Below, in pieces: positions 1-8,179 of a stretch of 60,231 nt of DNA. The notes beneath the pieces are model-generated. The model had not been told where the DNA came from. It made no database searches and saw nothing but the letters and a program-made list of their open reading frames with translations. Every line of letters starts with the position of its first letter. Position 1 is the first letter of the stretch. Both the position numbers and the translations under genes were made by a program. Location of the stretch: contig CARAIG010000064.1 in the NCBI GenBank assembly GCA_948938605.1, positions 1-60,231 on the forward strand, in the 5' to 3' direction. This stretch comes from an uncultured Eubacteriales bacterium. Lineage in GTDB: Bacteria > Bacillota > Clostridia > Christensenellales > CAG-314.

Positions 1-2
1 GC

Positions 3-347
3 GAATGCAGCGAAGTAGGTATGTACCTTGCAATGGCTCGCGTTGCCTTCCGCGAAGGTTATCCCGAAATCGGACTGTATTGGGAAAAAGCCGCTTACGA
101 GGAAGCGGAACACGCAGCTAAATTTGCCGAACTGTTGGGCGAAGTAGTAACCGACAGCACCGCTAAAAACCTTGCTATGCGCATCGAAGCGGAAAACGGC
201 GCAACAATGGGCAAAACCGACCTTGCTAAACGCGCTAAGGCGGCAGGACTTGACGCTATCCACGACACCGTTCACGAAATGGCGCGTGACGAAGCCCGTC
301 ACGGAAAGGCATTCGAAGGCTTGTATAACAGATATTTCAAAAAATAA
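3..347 (+). CDS. Rubrerythrin-like ferritin-family protein (NADH-peroxidase type), 5' partial
   Basis: The reading frame is open to the left window edge, so the N-terminus is missing; an internal ATG at 21 is not the true start. The visible part is the C-terminal half of a four-helix di-iron domain, with the carboxylate/histidine motifs EEAEH (about residue 34) and DEARH near the end. The stretch around GMYLAMARVA and HAAKFAELLGEVV resembles the clostridial rubrerythrins annotated as NADH peroxidases, which reduce hydrogen peroxide in anaerobes and usually carry a rubredoxin domain N-terminal to this one (family knowledge; that part is outside the window). It ends YNRYFKK and is followed by a strong hairpin terminator. 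Its last 50 bases are duplicated just downstream. Confidence 0.85.
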   Translation, partial: ECSEVGMYLAMARVAFREGYPEIGLYWEKAAYEEAEHAAKFAELLGEVVTDSTAKNLAMRIEAENGATMGKTDLAKRAKAAGLDAIHDTVHEMARDEARHGKAFEGLYNRYFKK

Positions 348-378
348 AAAAGCAAGTATAAACAAAAAAGGGCTACGC

Positions 379-404
379 AAAGGACATCGATTAAGATGTC
401 CTTT
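379..404 (+). terminator. Intrinsic terminator, copy 1
   Basis: Perfect 10-bp stem AAAGGACATC / GATGTCCTTT with a 6-base loop and a short T run, 33 bases after the rubrerythrin-type stop codon. Confidence 0.85.
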
Positions 405-495
405 TCAATGCCCGTCACGGAAAGGCATTCGAAGGCTTGTATAACAGATATTTCAAAAAATAAAAAGACAAGTATAAACAAAAAAAGGGCTACGC

Positions 496-521
496 AAAGG
501 ACATCGATTAAGATGTCCTTT
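496..521 (+). terminator. Intrinsic terminator, duplicated copy 2
   Basis: The same 10-bp stem as at 379-404, carried in the second copy of the tandem duplication, so transcription meets two identical terminators in series. Confidence 0.8.
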
Positions 522-752
522 ATATTTTCCGTCATACAATAATTTTTGACGGACTGTACAAAAGTGATTTAGAAATTAATATAAAATAAAGTTGTAAAAT
601 AACGCTTTGCTATTGCTAAATATTCTTTTGCATATATAATAATCAGTTTAGCGATGTGTAAAAGTAGTATGTTATAATAATAAAATTTAAAATAAAAAAG
701 AAATAATTATACCTTGCAAGCAGCGCAGAAACGGTAAATATTCGCAAAACAC
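522..752. other. AT-rich intergenic stretch, no gene
   Basis: Very AT-rich spacer between the duplicated terminator and the promoter at 753. I see no open frame with a ribosome binding site and no repeat or structured element here. Confidence 0.6.
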
Positions 753-781
753 TTGACTTTTGCATACAGGGGGGGTATACT
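753..781 (+). promoter_or_regulatory. Sigma-A promoter of the surface-protein operon
   Basis: TTGACT (753-758), 17-base spacer containing a run of seven G, TATACT (776-781). It lies 87 bases before the lipoprotein start at 868 and is the only good promoter before the block 868-7774. Confidence 0.75.
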
Positions 782-867
782 CAGTGTACCATTTATTTAT
801 ATAATTTATAAATAATGTTTATATGCCGCATAATAGATATAAAAGATATACGGAGACAGAAAAAAAT

Positions 868-1371
868 ATGAAGAGACTTTGGATCATAATAGCGTTGTTA
901 TTTGTATTCGTTCTGACATCGTCTGTTTTAGTCGCTTGCATCGATATGAACGAAGATACGATTATTTACGATATTACACAGGAAAAGATTTCCACGCAAG
1001 TTAGTGTGACTTTGGATAAAATAAAAATCACATTAAAAAGTGTTGAAAGCGATGTCGGTAATGCCACTGTAAATGTGGTTGCTGTTAAGGCGTATGAGTA
1101 TCTCGAAGGGGAAAAACAGCTGTACGGGTTATCATCGGAAAAATTGTCTGCCGACGACGAAACGCTTGTAATAGGCAATTATAAATTGGGTACGGAAGAT
1201 ACAATCGAAATTGACAGGTACGATAACGAATTTGATAGGCTTTACAGCAAGTATTATGTAGTGTACGAAGGTAAAATTTTAAGAGGACCTATTTACGCTA
1301 CGGATATTAAGGCAATATCCAATGCCGTTCCGCAATTCGATATTAAATCCAAAAAAGGGATACTCGGCTAA
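868..1371 (+). CDS. DUF5722-like lipoprotein, N-terminal fragment ending at in-frame TAA
   Basis: The start at 868 is chosen because GGAGA lies upstream and the protein then begins with a lipoprotein signal peptide (MKRLWIII, lipobox LVAC). An upstream in-frame ATG at 823 would add 15 charged residues before the signal. The fragment ends DIKSKKGILG at a TAA (1369-1371). The same frame continues immediately as RLEYYKDLN with no shift, and the junction falls inside what looks like one DUF5722 region (a secreted, glycoside-hydrolase-like family). The two pieces are therefore one gene with a nonsense codon. Alone this product would be an export signal plus a small beta-rich N-terminal domain. Confidence 0.75.
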   Translation: MKRLWIIIALLFVFVLTSSVLVACIDMNEDTIIYDITQEKISTQVSVTLDKIKITLKSVESDVGNATVNVVAVKAYEYLEGEKQLYGLSSEKLSADDETLVIGNYKLGTEDTIEIDRYDNEFDRLYSKYYVVYEGKILRGPIYATDIKAISNAVPQFDIKSKKGILG

Positions 1372-1374
1372 AGG

Positions 1375-4300
1375 TTGGAGTATTATAAGGATTTAAACTG
1401 CTCTTACGTTACTCTCAATTTTGATATTAACGATTATATTTATCCTAACGAACTTTTTGACGAGGATGGTGAAGAAATACCTCTTGCTCATCCCGATGAC
1501 GCTATCGCGTTTAAGTCTAACGGAAAAATGTTTTATTTTCGCAAATCGCGAGTAGAGTATTACGACAGTTTGATTAGGAGTTACTATAATACCGGAGCGC
1601 ATATTACAGGTATACTTTACGCTAACAGCAGTAATATTTCCGAGCAGTCGGAAACGTTTCCTGCAAAAATGACCTATTTGCCTTGGGCTACTATGCCTGT
1701 GGGAAACAATCCTGCTCCCGGTATAGTGGGGCTGAACACCTCTAACAAGTACGGCTTTGAGTATTTTGTCGCTATGATGGAGTTTATGGCGGAAAGATAC
1801 ACTCTTAGTGATTTATCTAACGGATACGTAGCCAATTTCGTTATCGGTAACGAAGTGGACTATGCCCGCGATTATAATAGAATTTCCGAAAAACACGCCG
1901 ATTTGGATACCTATATGGAGGAGTATTCCCGTCTGCTAAGATTGTCTAATTTGGCGCTTAAAAAGTATCATAAGGACATAACCGTTACTATGCCGATTAC
2001 TCAATCTTGGGCAAACCGCGGTTATTCCGAATTGGATAATAAAGTGGCTTCCTATGCGCCTAAGGCCATGATAGAGTGGCTTAACGAAAAAACCAAAATG
2101 GAGGGTGATTACAACTGGTGTATCGCTCCGCATTGTTATACTTACGGATTGGCATTGTCGGAAGTTTTTTACAACGACACGATAAACGGAAAACTGCCAA
2201 TTAACCAAATTACCGGCTTGGGCGGCGGTATGACTAACGATTACGAAACGTCTGCTAAAATTACGTTTTCAAATATAGAGTTAATAGACAAGTTTCTTAA
2301 ACAGGACAAAATGAAATTCAACGGAAAAACCCGCGACGTTTATTTGACGGAGTCGGGCGTGTCCAGCTTTGACGACGGTGAAAACGACCGTAACATTCAG
2401 GCTGGCTGTATCGCGGCTATTTGGTATAAACTTTCGCAGTTGGATACCGTTAAGTCATTTTGTTACTACCGCATGACGGACCACGTAAACGAATATGCGG
2501 GACACACGCGATTCGGTCTTATGGATGCCAACCGCGAGCCTAAACCTGCTTACGACGTTTACAAATATATCGATACTCAGTATTCCGATATCGTTGCAAA
2601 AGACTATCTGCAATATGTCAGATATGTAGACGTAAACGGCAAGGAACAAAACTATAAAAACGGTGGCGTTGAATCTTACTTGGACTTGCTTGACGTGTTC
2701 GGAACAAATTATTTTACGGACGAATTTGATTGGAGCAAAGCAACTTCTGTTAAGGCGGATACCGTTGAAAAGTGGGAAGACGCCGTAGACTTGTCGGGCG
2801 TAGTGTTTAACAGTGAAAACTTTTTGTATGACGGTACGGAAAAAAGCATTGCGGCGGTAAATATACCGCAAGGGATAGACGTGACTTACAGCCAATCCCC
2901 AACGCTTACTGAAGTGGGATCAAAGGTTATTACTGCTGTGTTTACCAAAGACGGCAAGGAAGTAGGCCGCAGGACGGCTGTAATTTCGGTAGGTAAATTG
3001 TCTACAAATAAAACCGTTTATAATTTCCGCGAAAAAATATTCGTTACGGTTGATATCGACTTGGATTTACTTAACAGCGGCGCGTGGATAGGCGTGTATA
3101 AAAAGGGAGCCAATCCCGGTAATACCGTCGGCGGTGAATTGTCGTATATGTATGCTTATATCAATCAGTACGGTGACAAATTGACTCGCACATACTGTAT
3201 ACAGGACGATTCGATTTCAAATAAACTGTATTCGGTGTGCTTAAATTGTAAGCAATTTAACACTAGATTAAACGATAAGTGCGTCAAGTGCAACGGTGAG
3301 GAATTTGAAGAATACTTACCTTCGGGCGATTATGTAATCTATTATTTTAAAGATAGCGGATACTCCTATATTTACGGTGCAGAAATTACCGTTTTACCTG
3401 AAATCAAACATACCGATACGGTAGATTTAAGCGGAGTTAAGTTTAAGGATACGCAAATTCCCTACGACGGCGAAGAACACGAACTTTTAATTATAGGTGC
3501 TTTGCCCGCTGGAGTGACGGTAGAGTATATCAATAATACGTTGTCGGAAATCGGTAAAACTTGTGCAATTGCAGTGTTTAAAAATACCGACGGAGTTGAA
3601 TTGGAACGCCGATATGCCGTATTGAGTGTAACTGAAAGCGAGTTTAAAATTTTGTCAACCGACAAAGCGATTTATACCGAAGGCGAAACTGTCTTTGTTA
3701 AAGCATTCGCGCCTGCAAATTCCAACCCGTCTACGTGGTGGGTGGGGTTATATCTTGCTACCGATAAGGATTATTCTACCGTAGGTTCGATATATTATTA
3801 CTATGTCAAAGACGATACGCACGTTTCGGGTATGTCGTATGACATACGCGGACAAGTTGCTAACATAGCTCGTAAAGAATATTTTAATTTGCCGGCGGGA
3901 GAATATAAATTAGTATTATTCAACACTTCGGGATATGATGTGGAAACGGAAATTTATTTTACAGTCAATGAATTGGTAATCGACGGTTCTGCTACTCTTA
4001 TGCTAGATTCCGAGCAGTACAACCTTAATTCCCCCGTCAATGTAACTGCAACACAGCCCGATTCGGATATCCCGTACTATGTAGGACTTTTCAAATCTGC
4101 AAACGACGTCTCATTGGAAAACGCTTTATATATTTATAAGGTTTCAGATGAAACTCACGTTTCGGGAGAAAGTTACGATTTACTTTTGCAAACTTCCAAT
4201 ACGAATAACGTGATTATGCGTGCAGGTCAGTATAAAGTGGTATTATTTGCAGGATACGGTTATGCGGTAAAAATCGTAGATCAAAGGAATATTCAAATCG

Positions 4301-4653
4301 GTACCGACGAAGAACAGCCCAAAGCTGGAACGATCTATACTGACAAAAATGTATATGCAGTAGGCGAAAAGATATATGTTACGGCATATGCGCCTGAGGG
4401 GAGTTCGTCGTGGTGGGTAGGATTATACCCGATAGAGCAAGATGATGTTTCAGCGACTCCGTCGATACGTTGGTATAACGTTATAGACGCCACTCACGAA
4501 TCGGGAGGCTCTTACGATATAATGTCTCAACTGTATACAGACAAATTGTACGACGAATTGCCTGCGGGAACATATAAAGTGGTTTTGTTTAATTCCGACG
4601 GATATACCATTGAATCGCAATTCGAATTCAGCGTCGTAAACGCAGGGGAATAA
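1375..4653 (+). CDS. DUF5722-like surface protein, main part after in-frame TAA
   Basis: This is in the same frame as 868-1371, separated from it by one stop codon; a TTG at 1375 could restart translation (GG before it, no good RBS), but there is then no signal peptide. The first ~400 residues resemble the DUF5722 family, a TIM-barrel-like region with VIGNEVDY, APHCYTYG and YLTESG, where Glu residues look like glycosidase-type positions (inference). Two MBG-like domains follow (LYDGTEKSI, PYDGEEHELL). Four copies of a ~100-residue sandwich domain carry the signature WVGLY...AGxYKxVLFNxxGY (near residues 571, 788, 901 and 1013). Copy 1 is interrupted by a CxxC-x9-CxxC zinc-ribbon-like insert (~622-640). 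The same domain occurs in the next protein. Likely an extracellular carbohydrate-active or adhesive protein; substrate unknown. Confidence 0.72.
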   Translation: MEYYKDLNCSYVTLNFDINDYIYPNELFDEDGEEIPLAHPDDAIAFKSNGKMFYFRKSRVEYYDSLIRSYYNTGAHITGILYANSSNISEQSETFPAKMTYLPWATMPVGNNPAPGIVGLNTSNKYGFEYFVAMMEFMAERYTLSDLSNGYVANFVIGNEVDYARDYNRISEKHADLDTYMEEYSRLLRLSNLALKKYHKDITVTMPITQSWANRGYSELDNKVASYAPKAMIEWLNEKTKMEGDYNWCIAPHCYTYGLALSEVFYNDTINGKLPINQITGLGGGMTNDYETSAKITFSNIELIDKFLKQDKMKFNGKTRDVYLTESGVSSFDDGENDRNIQAGCIAAIWYKLSQLDTVKSFCYYRMTDHVNEYAGHTRFGLMDANREPKPAYDVYKYIDTQYSDIVAKDYLQYVRYVDVNGKEQNYKNGGVESYLDLLDVFGTNYFTDEFDWSKATSVKADTVEKWEDAVDLSGVVFNSENFLYDGTEKSIAAVNIPQGIDVTYSQSPTLTEVGSKVITAVFTKDGKEVGRRTAVISVGKLSTNKTVYNFREKIFVTVDIDLDLLNSGAWIGVYKKGANPGNTVGGELSYMYAYINQYGDKLTRTYCIQDDSISNKLYSVCLNCKQFNTRLNDKCVKCNGEEFEEYLPSGDYVIYYFKDSGYSYIYGAEITVLPEIKHTDTVDLSGVKFKDTQIPYDGEEHELLIIGALPAGVTVEYINNTLSEIGKTCAIAVFKNTDGVELERRYAVLSVTESEFKILSTDKAIYTEGETVFVKAFAPANSNPSTWWVGLYLATDKDYSTVGSIYYYYVKDDTHVSGMSYDIRGQVANIARKEYFNLPAGEYKLVLFNTSGYDVETEIYFTVNELVIDGSATLMLDSEQYNLNSPVNVTATQPDSDIPYYVGLFKSANDVSLENALYIYKVSDETHVSGESYDLLLQTSNTNNVIMRAGQYKVVLFAGYGYAVKIVDQRNIQIGTDEEQPKAGTIYTDKNVYAVGEKIYVTAYAPEGSSSWWVGLYPIEQDDVSATPSIRWYNVIDATHESGGSYDIMSQLYTDKLYDELPAGTYKVVLFNSDGYTIESQFEFSVVNAGE

Positions 4654-4657
4654 CGTA

Positions 4658-5794
4658 ATGACTGTTCGTATTAGGATTTGCTCAGCCGTATTCTGCGTTG
4701 TAATAGCGGTGACTGTTTTGCTTTGCGGTTGTATACCTCCCGACGGAACATTAAACGGTAACGAATTTTTGAATGTAAATAAATTTGAATATTTCAGCGG
4801 CGAAGAAATATATTTTTCTGCAAAAGGTGAAAGCGATTCTTGGGTAGGTCTGTATCGTGAAATCGACGATATAAAAAAAGTCGAGGCTATTAGGCATCTC
4901 GACGTTTCAAAAAACGGATTTGTAGCAGGGATGGTTTATGCGTTTAAAAGATGCAGTTCGTACAACGAAAGCCGTCAGGCATTTCGTAATATTCCCAGGG
5001 GCAATTACAAGCTGATTTTATTTAATAACCGTATAGAAAATAAGGTGTTGCAAACGGTAAGGTTTAAAGTTTTAAAAGACTCTATAACTATACCTTCCGC
5101 TCCGATTTCAATGAAATATAAGTTGTTAAACATTAACGACGGATTAGCTGACGGAACTTTGGAAATAACCTTTGGAGATAATTATTGTGCGGAGGAAGTA
5201 GTACTGTTTTGGGCAAACGATAAAGGTATATTGCCTGATTATACCAGTTTAGCGCCTTTTGCGGTTACTCAAAAGCATACTGTATTTAAAATGTATTCCA
5301 ATACGCTGATTCCGGCGCAAGCGACAAAACTAATCGCGTACGGAAAAAACAGTTTGGGACTAAGCGAAACTTACTGCGAAATAAATTTACCTAAAAATTG
5401 TCAGTATAATTTCGACGGAAAAGTAAATTCTGAATTTCAAGTTGTGAGCGATATTCATATTGCTGTTGCCGATACGCATTTGGCAAGCGCCGACGCCAAA
5501 GAGCTGCACGATAAGCACTTTTTGGATATGTGTAAAGATATAGTTGTCAACAGTCCCGCAAGCGACGGCGTATTTGTTGTAGGCGATATAGCAAATTCGG
5601 GACGTGATTACGAGTGGCGTCATGCTGCTGAGCTTATATCGTCGGTTGCAAATTTGCCTAAATTTTATTTTTCGATAGGCAATCACGATCTGTACGGTGC
5701 GGAAAGCTATTCTGCTTTATTGCAAACGTTTTTAACGTATGCGACTGCCGATTCGGTTTATTATGAAAAAACAGTCAACGGATATCACCATTAG
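4658..5794 (+). CDS. Calcineurin-like phosphoesterase lipoprotein, N-terminal part ending at in-frame TAG
   Basis: The start follows AGGGGAA four bases after the previous gene. A signal peptide with lipobox LLCGC (about residue 25) marks a lipoprotein. Residues ~35-135 form one copy of the WVGLY/KLILFN sandwich domain also repeated in the preceding protein. The metallophosphoesterase domain begins near residue 260, with ligand motifs SDIH, GDIANSG and GNHD in order. The frame stops with TAG at 5792-5794 after NGYHH, where intact relatives continue straight into a strand like the FLGSE found just downstream in the same frame. The fragment lacks the C-terminal GHSH metal ligands, so it is unlikely to be an active enzyme without readthrough. 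Confidence 0.8.
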   Translation: MTVRIRICSAVFCVVIAVTVLLCGCIPPDGTLNGNEFLNVNKFEYFSGEEIYFSAKGESDSWVGLYREIDDIKKVEAIRHLDVSKNGFVAGMVYAFKRCSSYNESRQAFRNIPRGNYKLILFNNRIENKVLQTVRFKVLKDSITIPSAPISMKYKLLNINDGLADGTLEITFGDNYCAEEVVLFWANDKGILPDYTSLAPFAVTQKHTVFKMYSNTLIPAQATKLIAYGKNSLGLSETYCEINLPKNCQYNFDGKVNSEFQVVSDIHIAVADTHLASADAKELHDKHFLDMCKDIVVNSPASDGVFVVGDIANSGRDYEWRHAAELISSVANLPKFYFSIGNHDLYGAESYSALLQTFLTYATADSVYYEKTVNGYHH

Positions 5795-5797
5795 TTT

Positions 5798-6256
5798 TTG
5801 GGAAGCGAGTCCAAGTCGAACGGACTGTATGCTGATTTGTCACAAAATCAGTTGGAGTGGTTCGATAACAGATTGCGGGAACTGACGTCTTTACATCCAG
5901 ATAGACCGGTATTTGTGTATTTGCATCAGTCATTGTACGATACTATTGCAGGCAGTTTCGAAGGGCAAGGCTGGGACGGTATAGTACAAAACGATCAATT
6001 CAGAGCAATCGTGGCAAAGTACCCGCAGATATATATGTTTAACGGACACAGCCATTGGGATATGAATACCCGCGGTTCTATGCACGATAAATCCGACGGA
6101 TTGCCTAATATTTTTAACACTGCGTCAGTAGCTTATTTGTGGAGTAGTTTTTATGTTCCGACCGGTGAATATATGCGCGGTTCGCAAGGGTATTACGTTA
6201 AGATTTACGACGGTAAGGTTTTGGTCATGGGCAGGGATTTTGAAAACGGCAAATGA
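5798..6256 (+). CDS. Calcineurin-like phosphoesterase, C-terminal part after in-frame TAG
   Basis: This is in the same frame as 4658-5794, one codon beyond the TAG. It encodes the rest of the phosphoesterase domain: the LGSE strand, YLHQSLYDT and the metal-binding NGHSHWDM motif. There is no ribosome binding site before the TTG at 5798 and no signal peptide, so independent, exported expression is unlikely. Together the two parts make a full-length enzyme of ~530 residues with no missing or extra bases. Confidence 0.75.
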   Translation: MGSESKSNGLYADLSQNQLEWFDNRLRELTSLHPDRPVFVYLHQSLYDTIAGSFEGQGWDGIVQNDQFRAIVAKYPQIYMFNGHSHWDMNTRGSMHDKSDGLPNIFNTASVAYLWSSFYVPTGEYMRGSQGYYVKIYDGKVLVMGRDFENGK

Positions 6257-6412
6257 ATTCCGAGTGCTTGTTTCGAAGCGAAAATTTAAAAACGAAATAA
6301 TGTAAGGCGGCTGAAATGTGGGAAATAACAAATGAATGCTTTGCAGCGACCGCGTTGAAAAAAACTTTAATATATTCGGAAATAATTTTAAAAAACGGTA
6401 GGTACTAAAGAA

Positions 6413-7774
6413 ATGCTGATTGTGGATTTGATTAAATACGGAGGAAAGATACCGTTTGAATCAACATTGCAGGGTTTTATATACTATTTTACACAAATTG
6501 TAGCGCTTGTATTTTTCATAATGTACCTACACCAAATGTTTTATTTAATTATAGGTACTATCAAACATTGTAAGATTAAAAAGAAAGGCGATGTAATTAG
6601 ACACAAGATAGGTATTGTAATATCTGCGCGTAACGAAAGTAAAGTAATAGGTAATTTGATTGACAGCGTATGGGCAAACGATTATCCTAAGGAGCTTTTA
6701 AATATATTTGTCGTTGCAGACAACTGTACCGACGACACCGCGCAGATTTGCCGCGATAAAGGCTGTATTGTAATAGAAAGATTTAATACTGAATTGATTG
6801 GAAAAGGATATGCTCTCAATTATTTGTTTAGCAATCTTCACAGCGAAGATCAATATTCCGATATCTTACCCGAAGCATATATAATATTGGACGCAGACAA
6901 TGTAATTAAGGCTAATTACATTACCGAAATGAACAAAGCGTTTGACAGCGGTTACGGAATGGTAACGTCCTACCGTAATTCCAAAAACTTCGGTAAAAAT
7001 TGGATAACGTCGGGTTACGGATATTGGTTTTTGCACGAAGCAAGACATTTAAACAACTCCCGTATGATGCTACACACGTCTTGCGCTATATCGGGTACGG
7101 GTTTTTTGATTTCCCGCGAGATAGTCACGGAATACGACAATTGGAATTTTTTTACGCTGACCGAAGATATACAATGTTCTACTGCGTATGCTTTGTCGGG
7201 ACGTAAGGTTGGATATTGCAGCACAGCTGAATTGTATGACGAACAGCCTGAAACGTTTAAACAGTCTTGGAAGCAGCGTGAGCGTTGGGCAAAAGGATTT
7301 TATCAGGTGTTCGGCAAATACGGCGGAAGGCTTATTGCGGGATTTTTTAGGCGATTTGCTTGTTGGGATATTTTTACTACAATTTTTCCGGCATTGTTTA
7401 TAACGTTAATAACGCTTATTGCTTTGCCGACGGCATCTATTGTGGCGGTAAGTATGGGCGATACGGTAAATGCTTGGTATTCTTTTATATCGTTGCTTAT
7501 AAGTATTGCTTTTGCCTACGGTACGATGTTTTTGATATCCTTACTGGTATGTATTACAGAATGGAAAAAAATCTACGCACCTTGGTGGAAAAAAATACTG
7601 TACGTATTTACTTTCCCTTTATTTATGCTAACATATATACCCATATCCGTTGTTGTTTTATTCAAAAAAGTCGAGTGGAAACCGATTGTACATTCTGAAA
7701 GCGTAACTGTAAACGAAATTGAAAGCGTCGGCGAGTGCGTTTTATCTCAAAAGAAAAAATCAAAAAAGAAATAG
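6413..7774 (+). CDS. Membrane glycosyltransferase, family 2 (processive type)
   Basis: A 453-residue protein with two N-terminal membrane segments (~22-50), a cytoplasmic GT-A domain and three to four C-terminal membrane segments (~325-430). Catalytic-type motifs: VISARNES, VVADNCTDDT, the DxD-like LDADN, TEDIQCS (about residue 249) and QRERW (about residue 288). The QxxRW pattern is typical of processive synthases that make and export a polysaccharide (family knowledge). The C-terminus is Lys-rich. It follows the secreted DUF5722 and phosphoesterase genes on the same strand after a 156-base gap, so a role in making the cell-surface glycan those proteins act on is a reasonable inference. The sugar is not predictable from sequence. 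Confidence 0.88.
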   Translation: MLIVDLIKYGGKIPFESTLQGFIYYFTQIVALVFFIMYLHQMFYLIIGTIKHCKIKKKGDVIRHKIGIVISARNESKVIGNLIDSVWANDYPKELLNIFVVADNCTDDTAQICRDKGCIVIERFNTELIGKGYALNYLFSNLHSEDQYSDILPEAYIILDADNVIKANYITEMNKAFDSGYGMVTSYRNSKNFGKNWITSGYGYWFLHEARHLNNSRMMLHTSCAISGTGFLISREIVTEYDNWNFFTLTEDIQCSTAYALSGRKVGYCSTAELYDEQPETFKQSWKQRERWAKGFYQVFGKYGGRLIAGFFRRFACWDIFTTIFPALFITLITLIALPTASIVAVSMGDTVNAWYSFISLLISIAFAYGTMFLISLLVCITEWKKIYAPWWKKILYVFTFPLFMLTYIPISVVVLFKKVEWKPIVHSESVTVNEIESVGECVLSQKKKSKKK

Positions 7775-7781
7775 TTCTCTT

Positions 7782-7808
7782 CCGCCTTAATTAAGGCGGT
7801 TTTTGTTT
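7782..7808 (+). terminator. Intrinsic terminator after the glycosyltransferase
   Basis: Self-complementary CCGCCTTAATTAAGGCGG (7782-7799) followed by a T-rich run, just after the stop at 7774. Confidence 0.85.
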
Positions 7809-7810
7809 TT

Positions 7811-8096
7811 TTAGCCATACAGTACTCGAACTCTATAAGCCTACAACGTGTATATCATCGGTCTAGCCGCTTTCCCTCGCTGCAACATACGACAAGTACG
7901 TTTCCGTTCGGCACGTGACGTCTATCCTGCACACTTTACACCCCGTAGGTGCTTTGCAGTTTGGGCGGATGTAATGCGTTGTTAGACAAGGAAAACCGTA
8001 TTAAACTGTACTGTACGTACTGTAAGTGCGGGTTGACGAAGTATAACGTCGCATTACGCCATCCAAACCTTGCAGGTTTGAGTACTGTATGGCTAA
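7811..8096. mobile_element. MITE-like inverted-repeat element
   Basis: A 286-base stretch bounded by perfect 17-bp inverted repeats, TTAGCCATACAGTACTC (7811-7827) and its complement (8080-8096). Excluding the outer base, each end is flanked by TA, as expected of TA-targeting (IS630/Tc1-type) miniature elements (inference). A second imperfect stem pairs 7958-7984 with 8046-8068, and AAACCT/AGGTTT forms a small hairpin at 8064-8079. No convincing gene lies inside. It separates the terminator at 7782 from the patatin promoter at 8143. Confidence 0.7.
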
Positions 8097-8142
8097 GAAG
8101 TAAAATACTGATTAACGCTAGCTCTTTAAAACAATTAAAGCA

Positions 8143-8171
8143 TTGCAAAATTTAGTAAGTTATTGTATAAT
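8143..8171 (+). promoter_or_regulatory. Promoter placing the transcript start at the patatin ATG
   Basis: TTGCAA (8143-8148), 17-base spacer, TATAAT (8166-8171). The ATG at 8180 is 8 bases after the -10 box, so transcription should begin at or next to the start codon and no Shine-Dalgarno fits between. A leaderless mRNA is predicted. Confidence 0.75.
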
Positions 8172-8179
8172 TTATTTAT

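Larger units (their letters stand above)
294..521. repeat. Tandem duplication of a gene 3' end plus terminator
   Basis: Bases 294-404 (last codons of the rubrerythrin-type gene, its stop and its terminator) are repeated almost exactly at 410-521, offset by 116-117 bases with only a few changes in the A-rich stretch. The second copy has no start of its own and is only a 3' fragment. Confidence 0.93.

Noticed and set aside
823..867. ATG at 823 as the start of the lipoprotein
   Set aside because: It would place 15 charged residues before the signal peptide; the ATG at 868 has GGAGA upstream.
7949..8155. A small Cys-rich protein (68 codons)
   Set aside because: It lies within the inverted-repeat element, has no RBS and its frame crosses the right terminal repeat.
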